Below are positions 5,340-11,171 of a DNA stretch of 11,171 nt, one piece after another. Below the pieces are notes generated by a model. The model had not been told where the DNA came from. It did not search any database and was given only the letters and a program-made list of their open reading frames with translations. The stretch comes from Bacteroidales bacterium UBA1756 (lineage in GTDB: Bacteria; Bacteroidota; Bacteroidia; Bacteroidales; WCHB1-69): NCBI GenBank assembly GCA_002314795.1, contig DCHI01000066.1, forward strand, positions 16,970-28,140, in the 5' to 3' direction. The position numbers were made by a program, and so were the translations under genes. The stretch's first letter is position 1. Each line of letters starts with the position of its first letter.

Positions 5340-6123
5340 TATTGATACAGCTCACAGTTTTATTTCAATAAGTTTTTCCCACCATATGGAAATTTTGAAT
5401 AAAACAGAGACATTGGAGGAACGCTTGTTCTATATAAAAAAAACGGCTGAATATAAGTGGGACAAATACCACTTAAGAGATATACTCAAACAAGATCTAT
5501 TTCATCATCAATCAGAAATGCCCAACAATTTTCTTGCTACATTGCCCCGACGAGTGCAAGCCCTAAAAGCAATTGAAATGTTCAAAGATGAATATTTACT
5601 TGATTACATTAACGTTGAAGAATTGGGGGTAAGAGATGAATCCGAAATTGATGAAAAAGTCGTTGAAAATGTTATAGTCCAAAATGTCAAGAATTTCATA
5701 ATGACATTTGGGAAAGACTTTGCTTTCGTTGGAAATCAGTATCATTTAGAAAAATTCGGAGAAAATCATTTTGTTGACTTGTTATTCTACAACAGAGAAC
5801 TATCTTGTTTGGTTGCCGTAGAGTTGAAATCAGGCAAATTCAAGCCTGTTTACGCAGGTCAATTGCACAACTATTTGCACATTCTCGATGACGATGTTCG
5901 CAAGCCAAATGAGAATCCATCAATAGGCATAATTCTGTGTCAAGATGTGAATAAGCCCTATGTTGAATATGTTGTGCAACAATATGATAGTCCCTTGGGA
6001 GTCGCAACATATAAAACTTCAGCTGATATTCCGGAAAAATTGAGGAATGCTTTACCCGATATTGAACAACTCAAAAGTCTATTGGCTACAGATGAAGAAT
6101 CTTTATCTAACGGGGAGAGATAA
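5263..6123 (+). CDS. YhcG-type PDDEXK nuclease, C-terminal catalytic fragment
   Basis: This frame carries the catalytic part of the YhcG/DUF1016 family. Numbering from the ATG at 5263: SFISISFSHHMEIL (32-45), ERLFYIKKTAEYKWDKYHLRDILKQDLFHHQ (53-83), then the nuclease core FGKDFAFVGNQYHLEKFGENHFVDLLFYNREL with D172 (about 5776) and VAVELKSGKFKP with E187-x-K189 (5821-5829). These make up the PD-(D/E)XK site. NPSIGIILC and GVATYKTS complete the domain. The first 25 or so residues of this frame are out of register with the family and overlap the N-terminal fragment, so if it is translated alone the likelier start is M42 at 5386. That start would drop part of the conserved core. Ends in TAA with no obvious terminator before the next promoter. 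Confidence 0.82.
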   Translation: MKMGRQQLPISRTLCYNKIFYLVPYSIDTAHSFISISFSHHMEILNKTETLEERLFYIKKTAEYKWDKYHLRDILKQDLFHHQSEMPNNFLATLPRRVQALKAIEMFKDEYLLDYINVEELGVRDESEIDEKVVENVIVQNVKNFIMTFGKDFAFVGNQYHLEKFGENHFVDLLFYNRELSCLVAVELKSGKFKPVYAGQLHNYLHILDDDVRKPNENPSIGIILCQDVNKPYVEYVVQQYDSPLGVATYKTSADIPEKLRNALPDIEQLKSLLATDEESLSNGER

Positions 6124-6142
6124 AACATTTCGAAAAAAATCG

Positions 6143-6150
6143 TAACTTTG
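6143..6150 (+). promoter_or_regulatory. -7 element for the DUF4159 gene (and possibly rnpB)
   Basis: TAACTTTG followed by C is an exact TAnnTTTG box in the 81-bp gap after the YhcG locus. The leader would be about 48 nt, A-rich before the ATG at 6205. No good -33 TTTG is found at the expected distance. Confidence 0.6.
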
Positions 6151-6204
6151 CACGCTCTTTTCCACAAACGCAACTCATTGTAAAAGAGAACGAAACGAAA
6201 TAAA

Positions 6205-6852
6205 ATGAAAAGAATCATCATCATTTTGCTCATTGCAGTTGCTTTTCCGCTTGCTCACGGGCAACAGATTGCACTGCTGAAATACCGCGGAGGCGGCGAC
6301 TGGTACGGAAACCCCACTTCCCTACCCAACCTCATCGCTTTTTGCAACACCAACCTTTCTATGTCGCTCAATCCCAAACCAGCCACGGTGGAAGTAGGCA
6401 GCAGCGACATCTTCCAATACCCCTTCATCCATATGACAGGGCACGGCAACGTCGTCTTCTCGCCAGAGGAAGCACAGAACCTGCGACTTTACCTCTTGGC
6501 CGGCGGGTTTCTGCATATCGACGACAATTACGGGCTCAATCCCTTCGTCCGTGCACAAATGAAACTCGTTTTTCCCGAATTGGATTTTGTTGAAATACCT
6601 TACAATCATCCCATCTTTCATCAGAAATATCCGTTTCCAAACGGGCTTCCCAAGATTCACGAGCACGACGGAAAGCCGGCACAGGCCTTCGGTCTCATCT
6701 GGGAGGGACGCTTGGTATGCCTTTTCACCTTCGAGTCCGACCTCGGCGACGGATGGGAAAACACGGAAGTCCATCACGACTCCGAAGCCACGCACCAAAA
6801 GGCCTTGAAGATGGGCGCCAACATTATACAGTACGTTTTTACAAACCGATAA
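6205..6852 (+). CDS. DUF4159 domain-containing secreted protein
   Basis: This 215-aa protein begins with a signal peptide (MKRIIIILLIAVAFPLAHGQQ, cleavage near HGQ) and is otherwise filled by a DUF4159 domain: IALLKYRGGGDWYGNPTSLPNLIAFCNTN near the start, then PFIHMTGHGNVVFSPEEAQNLRLYLLAGGFLHIDDNYGLN, in which GHG and GGFLHIDDNYG are the strongest family signatures, and a His/Asp-rich C-terminal part (NHPIFH, HEHDGKPAQAFGL, FTFESDLGDGWENTEVHHD). DUF4159 is thought to have a glutamine-amidotransferase-like fold; no enzymatic activity is established to my knowledge. The protein is probably periplasmic. It has its own promoter, and the RNase P RNA begins within about 10 bases of its stop codon, so the two may share transcripts. 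Confidence 0.9.
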   Translation: MKRIIIILLIAVAFPLAHGQQIALLKYRGGGDWYGNPTSLPNLIAFCNTNLSMSLNPKPATVEVGSSDIFQYPFIHMTGHGNVVFSPEEAQNLRLYLLAGGFLHIDDNYGLNPFVRAQMKLVFPELDFVEIPYNHPIFHQKYPFPNGLPKIHEHDGKPAQAFGLIWEGRLVCLFTFESDLGDGWENTEVHHDSEATHQKALKMGANIIQYVFTNR

Positions 6853-6859
6853 AAAAACA

Positions 6860-7201
6860 GAACAGCAGTTGTTCCGTCGCTGCTCCGAAAGGAGGAGAGG
6901 AAAGTCCGGGCAACACAGAGCACCGTGCTTCCTAACAGGAAGGGGTCTTGCAAAGGGCCACGGCAAGTGCCACAGAAAACAAACCGCCTGCACGCAGGTA
7001 AGGGTGAAAACGCGAGGTAAGAGCTCACGACGCCGCGCAGTGATGCCGGTGATGGTAAACCCCACGGGTTGAAAAACCAAATAAACCGAGGCCTGAGGGC
7101 TGCTCGCCCGACTCGGAGGGTAGGTCGATTGAGCCGGCCGGCAACGGTCGGACTAGATAAATGACGGAACTCGACAGAACCCGGCTTACAGACTGCTGTT
7201 T
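6860..7201 (+). ncRNA. rnpB: RNase P RNA, bacterial class A
   Basis: This is the catalytic RNA that trims 5' leaders from pre-tRNA. The universal core blocks are present in order: GAGGAAAGTCCGGGC (6897-6911), ACAGAAAACAAACCGCC (6971-6987), GGTAAGGGTGAAAA then GAGGTAAGAGCTCACG (about 6998-7031), GGTAAACCCCACGGG (7054-7068), AACCAAATA (7075-7083), the GGTAGGTCG / TTGAGC region (7119-7134), AGATAAATGA (7154-7163) and ACAGAACCCGGCTTA (7175-7189). P1 closes the molecule: AACAGCAGT (6861-6869) with ACTGCTGTT (7192-7200), directly followed by a T-run to 7205, so P1 itself can act in termination. The ends are set by P1 and are good to a few bases. The promoter may be that of the DUF4159 gene or a poorer TACGTTTT box at 6832-6839 inside it. 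Confidence 0.96.
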
Positions 7202-7209
7202 TTTTCTAC

Positions 7210-7246
7210 AAGTCTGGCAGAATTGATGCCAGACTTTATTTTTTTT
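7210..7246 (+). terminator. intrinsic terminator after rnpB
   Basis: AAGTCTGGC (7210-7218) pairs perfectly with GCCAGACTT (7228-7236) around a 9-nt loop. A T-rich tract follows, with eight T in 7239-7246. It isolates ileS from upstream transcription. Confidence 0.9.
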
Positions 7247-7248
7247 CG

Positions 7249-7256
7249 TACCTTTG
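7249..7256 (+). promoter_or_regulatory. -7 element of the ileS promoter
   Basis: TACCTTTG followed by C is the canonical Bacteroidales -7 box. The -33 region falls inside the upstream terminator hairpin, where only a weak TTG (7223-7225) is seen. Transcription would start near 7263 with a leader of about 20 nt; this is too short for a T-box or other riboswitch. Confidence 0.7.
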
Positions 7257-7282
7257 CGCCTTAATTTTTCAAATAAAATAAA

Positions 7283-10200
7283 ATGGGTAAATACACTGAA
7301 TATCGCGGACTTAACTTGTCAAACATTGGCAAGGAGATGCAAAAATATTGGGAAGAAAATGACGTTTTCGCCCAAAGTTTGAAAAACCGCGAAGGAGCCG
7401 AATCCTTCGTTTTCTTTGAAGGCCCGCCGTCCGCAAACGGCAAACCCGGCATCCACCACGTCCTCGCACGCTCACTCAAAGACATCGTCTGCCGCTACCA
7501 AACCCTCAAAGGGAAACACGTCGGACGAAAGGGCGGCTGGGACACGCACGGTCTGCCCGTTGAACTCGGCGTCGAGAAGACGCTCGGCATCACCAAGGAA
7601 GACATCGGAAAAACCATCACCGTTGAAGAATACAACAAGGCCTGCCGTCAGGAAGTGATGAAGTTCAAGGATATGTGGGACGACATCACCAAGAAGATGG
7701 GCTACTGGGTGGATCTTGAAAATCCCTACATCACTTTCGATAACAAATACATTGAAACGGTGTGGTACCTGCTTTCCGAACTTTATAAAAAAGGACTGTT
7801 ATACAAAGGTTACACCATTCAGCCCTACTCCCCTGCCGCCGGCACCGGACTCAGCTCGCACGAGCTCAACCTCCCCGGCTGCTACAAGGACGTGAAAGAC
7901 ACCACCTGCGTGGGCCAATTCAAGGTACGCCAAGACCAAGTGCTTTCCACCGAAGTACAAATGTTCATCGGCGAGCAGGGCGTTCCTGAAAACCTTTACT
8001 TCCTCGCGTGGACAACCACCCCGTGGACACTTCCGTCCAACACGGCTCTCGCCGTCGGGCCCAAAATCGATTACGTTCTCGTCAAAACGTTCAACCCCTA
8101 CAGCGGCGACCTCATCCTCGTCGTTTTAGCAAAACCCCTCGTCGGCTCTTTCTTCCCAGAAAAGAACAAGGAACTCGCCTTCGAAGAGTACAAGCCCGGT
8201 GACAAGAACATTCCTTTCCAGATTCTTTCTGAAATCAAAGGCGAAAAACTCGTCGGCATCAAGTACGAACAACTGATTCCGTTTATGCGTCCCGACGGGA
8301 AAGCGTTTGAAACCATCCCTGGCGACTACGTGACCACCGAAGACGGTACCGGCATCGTTCACATCGCACCCACTTTCGGTGCTGATGACAAACGCGTTGC
8401 TATGGACGCCGGCATCGCACCGATGCTGCTCACCGACAAGTTCGGAAACCCGCAGCCGATGGTAGATAAAACCGGAAAATTCTTCCTTATGGAAGAATTG
8501 GACCCGCAATTCATTGCCAATCAGGTCAATAGAGACCTTTACAGCCAATTTGAAGGTCGTTTCGTCAAACCTGACTACGAAAAAGGCGAGCCCTCACCCG
8601 AAACACTTGATGTTTCCATCTGCTTGTGGCTCAAGCAAGAACACAGAGTTTTCAAAATCGAAAAACACGTTCACAACTACCCGCACTGCTGGCGTACCGA
8701 CAAACCCGTCCTTTACTATCCGCTCGACTCTTGGTTCATCAAGAGCACGGTAGTAAAAGAGAGAATGATCGAACTCAACAAGACCATTCAATGGAAGCCC
8801 GCCGCTACCGGCAGCGGACGTTTCGGCAACTGGCTCGAAAACCTCGTCGATTGGAACCTTTCACGCTCTCGCTTCTGGGGAACTCCGCTTCCCATCTGGA
8901 CGACCGAAGACAAAAAGGAACAAATCTGCATCGGCTCCGTTGAACAGTTGGTGAACGAAATCAACAAGGCCGTCGCCGCCGGTTTTATGAAAGAAAATCC
9001 GTACAAGGAATTCGTTCCGGGCGATATGAGCAAAGAAAACTACGACCGTATCGACCTGCACCGTCCGTATGTGGACGAGATTTTCCTCGTTTCCCCATCC
9101 GGCCAAAAGATGACTCGCGAAACCGACCTGATCGACGTTTGGTTCGACTCCGGCGCAATGCCCTACTGCCAATGGCATTATCCTTTTGAAAACAAGGAAA
9201 TTTTCGAAAAGAATTTTCCGGCAGACTTCATCGCAGAAGGTGTTGACCAGACACGCGGCTGGTTCTTCACACTCCACGCCATCGCCACGATGATTTTCGA
9301 CTCCGTAGCTTACAAAGCCGTCGTTTCCAACGGTTTGGTGCTCGACAAGCAGGGAAATAAAATGTCAAAACGTCTCGGCAACGCCGTCGATCCGTTTGAA
9401 ACCATTGAAAAATATGGTCCGGATGCCACCCGCTGGTATATGATTACCAACGCGCAACCGTGGGACAACCTCAAGTTCGATCCGGAAGGCATTGCCGAAG
9501 TACAACGCAAGTTCTTCGGGACACTGTACAACACCTACAATTTCTTTGCAATGTACGCCAACATCGACGGTTTCGAATACAAAGAGCAGGACATTCCGAA
9601 CGCCGAACGCCCGGAAATCGACCGCTGGATTCTTTCCGAACTCAACACGCTCGTAAAACACTGTGACGAGTACTACGCCGATTTTGAACCGACCAAAGCC
9701 GGCCGCGAAATCCAGGACTTCGTCAACGAATACTTGAGCAACTGGTACGTCCGTCTTTGTCGCCGCCGCTTCTGGAAAGGCGAAGGAACAGACAAACTCT
9801 CCGCATACCAGACGCTCTACACCTGCTTGGAAACCATTGCCAAGGTAGCCTCTCCCATCGCCCCCTTCTTTATGGACAAGCTTTTCTTAGACTTGAACAA
9901 CATCACCCACCGCGAAGCCGTCACTTCCGTACACTTGTCAACCTATCCGAAAGTTAATGAAGAACTGATTGACAAACTTTTGGAAGAAAGAATGCAGTTG
10001 GCGCAACAACTCTCCTCTATGATTCTTTCACTCAGAAAGAAATCCAACCTTCGTGTTCGCCAGCCACTTGCCAAGATTATGATTCCGGTGACGGAAACCT
10101 CCAATTTGAAAGAACAGATTGAAAAGGTGAAAAACCTAATCTTGCACGAGGTGAATGTGAAAGAGGTGGAATTTGTCAACGACGAAGCCGGCATTTTTGT

Positions 10201-10720
10201 CAAACGCATCAAGCCCGATTTCAAGAAGTTGGGACCCAAGTGCGGCAAGATTATGAAGCAGGTGGCCGCCGCCATCACCGCTTTCAGTCAGGACGACATC
10301 CGCGCCATTGAAAAGAACGGCAATGCGAAACTGACGGTTGACGGACAAGAGGTGGTCATTGATGTCACGGACGTTGAAATCGTGGCGGAAGACATTCCGG
10401 GATGGGTGGTAGCCAACCAAGACACGCTCACCGTTGCCCTTGACATCGAGCTTTCGGAAGAGTTGTTGAACGAAGGTTACGCCCGCGAGTTGGTAAACCG
10501 CATCCAGAACTTCCGCAAGGACTCCAACCTGGACGTTTTGGACAAGATTTCGGTTGAAATCGAAAGCAACGCACAATTGGACAAGGCGTTCCTTGCTTTC
10601 GCCGACTACATCAAGACGGAAACACTCTGCACCAATTTCGACATCAAGCCGCAAGTTGCCGGTGACGTTTTCGAAATCGCCGAAGGGCTGAATGTCAATA
10701 TGAAGATTAGCAGAAACTAA
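7283..10720 (+). CDS. ileS: isoleucyl-tRNA synthetase, type 2 (GxHH signature)
   Basis: This enzyme charges tRNA-Ile with isoleucine in the cytoplasm and is essential. The length, 1145 aa, exceeds the roughly 920-940 aa of type-1 bacterial IleRS. The Rossmann core begins with FEGPPSANGKPGIHH, where the class I HxGH signature reads G56-I57-H58-H59. The CP1 editing domain (about 230-430) has TTTPWTLPSNTALAVG (244-259) and GTGIVHIAPTFGADD (D368/D369). The second half of the core has WNLSRSRFWGTPLP (524-537), DVWFDSGAMP (618-627), GVDQTRGWF (653-661) and KMSKR (693-697). The anticodon-binding helical domain follows. The C-terminus carries LRKKSNLRVRQPL and KPDFKKLGPKCGKIMK of the DUF5915-type extension and lacks the terminal zinc ribbon of type-1 enzymes; this is a type-2 enzyme. 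It is monocistronic, between its own promoter and terminator. No second ileS is in the window. Confidence 0.98.
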   Translation: MGKYTEYRGLNLSNIGKEMQKYWEENDVFAQSLKNREGAESFVFFEGPPSANGKPGIHHVLARSLKDIVCRYQTLKGKHVGRKGGWDTHGLPVELGVEKTLGITKEDIGKTITVEEYNKACRQEVMKFKDMWDDITKKMGYWVDLENPYITFDNKYIETVWYLLSELYKKGLLYKGYTIQPYSPAAGTGLSSHELNLPGCYKDVKDTTCVGQFKVRQDQVLSTEVQMFIGEQGVPENLYFLAWTTTPWTLPSNTALAVGPKIDYVLVKTFNPYSGDLILVVLAKPLVGSFFPEKNKELAFEEYKPGDKNIPFQILSEIKGEKLVGIKYEQLIPFMRPDGKAFETIPGDYVTTEDGTGIVHIAPTFGADDKRVAMDAGIAPMLLTDKFGNPQPMVDKTGKFFLMEELDPQFIANQVNRDLYSQFEGRFVKPDYEKGEPSPETLDVSICLWLKQEHRVFKIEKHVHNYPHCWRTDKPVLYYPLDSWFIKSTVVKERMIELNKTIQWKPAATGSGRFGNWLENLVDWNLSRSRFWGTPLPIWTTEDKKEQICIGSVEQLVNEINKAVAAGFMKENPYKEFVPGDMSKENYDRIDLHRPYVDEIFLVSPSGQKMTRETDLIDVWFDSGAMPYCQWHYPFENKEIFEKNFPADFIAEGVDQTRGWFFTLHAIATMIFDSVAYKAVVSNGLVLDKQGNKMSKRLGNAVDPFETIEKYGPDATRWYMITNAQPWDNLKFDPEGIAEVQRKFFGTLYNTYNFFAMYANIDGFEYKEQDIPNAERPEIDRWILSELNTLVKHCDEYYADFEPTKAGREIQDFVNEYLSNWYVRLCRRRFWKGEGTDKLSAYQTLYTCLETIAKVASPIAPFFMDKLFLDLNNITHREAVTSVHLSTYPKVNEELIDKLLEERMQLAQQLSSMILSLRKKSNLRVRQPLAKIMIPVTETSNLKEQIEKVKNLILHEVNVKEVEFVNDEAGIFVKRIKPDFKKLGPKCGKIMKQVAAAITAFSQDDIRAIEKNGNAKLTVDGQEVVIDVTDVEIVAEDIPGWVVANQDTLTVALDIELSEELLNEGYARELVNRIQNFRKDSNLDVLDKISVEIESNAQLDKAFLAFADYIKTETLCTNFDIKPQVAGDVFEIAEGLNVNMKISRN

Positions 10721-10743
10721 TCATTGCATTATCATATAACTGA

Positions 10744-10779
10744 AAAGGAACTGTCGGTGAGGCAGTTCCTTTGTTTTTC
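10744..10779 (+). terminator. intrinsic terminator of ileS
   Basis: AAAGGAACTG (10744-10753) pairs with CAGTTCCTTT (10763-10772) around a 9-nt loop. It is followed by GTTTTTC, 23 bases after the ileS stop codon. The A-run before the stem gives a weaker U-tract on the other strand as well. Confidence 0.88.
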
Positions 10780-10789
10780 AATACCAAAC

Positions 10790-10927
10790 ATATTAGTCGG
10801 GAATCACACACTTTTGGGGAGAGCAACATTTTCTTTATGGTTAACGCAGTCTTGACCATCTCTGCATACTGCTTCTTTCCAAAGAAACCATCAATCACAG
10901 TCGACGCCTAACCTATATTAGTTGGTA
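10790..10927. repeat. 13-bp direct repeats bracketing a remnant-like segment
   Basis: ATATTAGTCGGGA (10790-10802) and ATATTAGTTGGTA (10915-10927) match at 11 of 13 positions and lie 125 bp apart. They enclose the only protein-like stretch of this intergenic region. They could be relics of a small insertion, or chance in A/T-rich DNA. Confidence 0.35.
10795..10907 (-). pseudogene. small remnant-like reading frame, unrecognised
   Basis: On the minus strand the frame after a TAG at 10908-10910 reads VIDGFFGKKQYAEMVKTAL and continues TIKKMLLSPKVCDSR. It has a plausible amphipathic-helix, protein-like composition for about 35 residues, then runs through the ileS terminator with no natural end. 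There is no ATG start (GTG at most) and no promoter. This suggests a relic of a longer gene rather than a functional one. I cannot assign a family. Confidence 0.25.
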
Positions 10928-10955
10928 CTCTTTTAGGTGCTTTTTTGAATTGACG

Positions 10956-11171
10956 TTAATTAAAAAACTTTTCAACTTCCAAACGGATGTCATTTTTGCC
11001 TCGTTTCTTGCAGAAAATGCTGAAAACGTTAGTCAAAAATGGCATTTTTCTTGTCGGTTCATCACATACGAAACGGACCAGTCTTTCCCCTCTTGATTTC
11101 ACCTCCACGATGCAGTAACTTGGAGGATTATTAACCTTAAAAAATATTTTATGGACGAAATCATTTTTCAA
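10956..11171 (-). other. AT-rich region with an open frame running off the window, doubtful
   Basis: The minus strand is open from the window end to a TAA at 10956-10958 (about 71 codons, first codon TTG at the edge). The Lys/Phe/Asn-rich product (ending RGKNDIRLEVEKFFN) resembles nothing I know and may be chance. The segment also holds a short dyad, AAAAATG/CATTTTT, at 11035-11049. No RNA gene or promoter was recognised here. It could be the 3' end of a gene lying to the right. Confidence 0.2.

Larger units (their letters stand above)
4938..6123 (+). pseudogene. frameshifted YhcG/DUF1016 PD-(D/E)XK nuclease gene (whole locus)
   Basis: Joined by a +1 shift between about 5300 and 5337, the two frames give a full-length DUF1016 protein of roughly 395 aa, the normal size of this Bacteroidales subgroup. 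Both halves are otherwise intact with no further stops, so the break is recent, is a sequencing error, or is bypassed. YhcG-like proteins often accompany type I restriction loci, but no hsd gene is in this window. The coding DNA looks more AT-rich than ileS, consistent with an acquired gene. Confidence 0.7.

Noticed and set aside
6869..7072. Short frames inside the RNase P RNA
   Set aside because: The core blocks of rnpB explain this sequence fully.
6322..7080. 252-codon minus-strand frame across the DUF4159 gene and rnpB
   Set aside because: It crosses a structural RNA and a well-supported gene and shows no recognisable domain.
7256..7283. Possible T-box or riboswitch before ileS
   Set aside because: The leader from the -7 box to the ATG is only about 20 nt, too short for any known tRNA- or ligand-sensing leader.
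10136..10654. Antisense frames within ileS (also 8126-8548 and 8861-9277)
   Set aside because: Shadows caused by codon bias in a GC-richer gene; no start context or motifs.
1..11171. CRISPR array, tRNA genes, retron or a multi-gene defence island
   Set aside because: No regularly spaced repeats, no tRNA-like cloverleaf blocks, no reverse transcriptase, and no cluster of cooperating defence genes were seen.

Overview
The window reads as chromosome of a Bacteroidales-type Bacteroidota, probably an uncultured or gut-associated lineage. Five promoters have the Bacteroidota -7 box TAnnTTTG. Rho carries a long disordered N-terminal extension, IleRS is the type-2 form with a GxHH signature, a DUF4159 protein is present, and an outer-membrane signal peptide ends in AYCQ. 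Shine-Dalgarno sequences are weak or absent and nearly all stops are TAA. The exact genus cannot be told from the sequence alone.

Layout. Positions 1-35 hold a degenerate heptamer tandem repeat. A lone Rpn/PDDEXK-type nuclease-transposase gene follows (248-1210, +) with its own promoter and a dyad. A bidirectional hairpin terminator (1241-1274) separates it from the convergent rho gene (1295-3352, -). Upstream of rho on the same strand is a secreted, probable outer-membrane beta-barrel protein of unknown function (3476-4381, -). It diverges from a small His-rich DUF5662-like protein (4477-4857, +), with a perfect TTTTGAC-N5-GTCAAAA dyad between them. Next comes a YhcG/DUF1016-type PD-(D/E)XK nuclease gene split by a frameshift (4938-5339 and 5263-6123, +).

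The second half is dense housekeeping DNA on the + strand: a secreted DUF4159 protein (6205-6852), the RNase P RNA gene rnpB directly after its stop codon (about 6860-7201), a strong terminator, and ileS (7283-10720) with its own promoter and terminator. The last 390 bases hold no convincing gene, only a small remnant-like reading frame bracketed by short direct repeats and an open frame running off the window end.

The genes do not form one system. Core information-processing genes (rho, rnpB, ileS) are interspersed with accessory ones: two unrelated PD-(D/E)XK nuclease-fold proteins and two poorly characterised small proteins. I saw no convincing new multi-gene system. The points most worth a second look are the swapped GxHH active-site motif in IleRS, which predicts strong mupirocin resistance, the broken YhcG gene with a repeat in its variable linker, a possible intragenic product of the Rpn gene, and the two promoter-region dyads.
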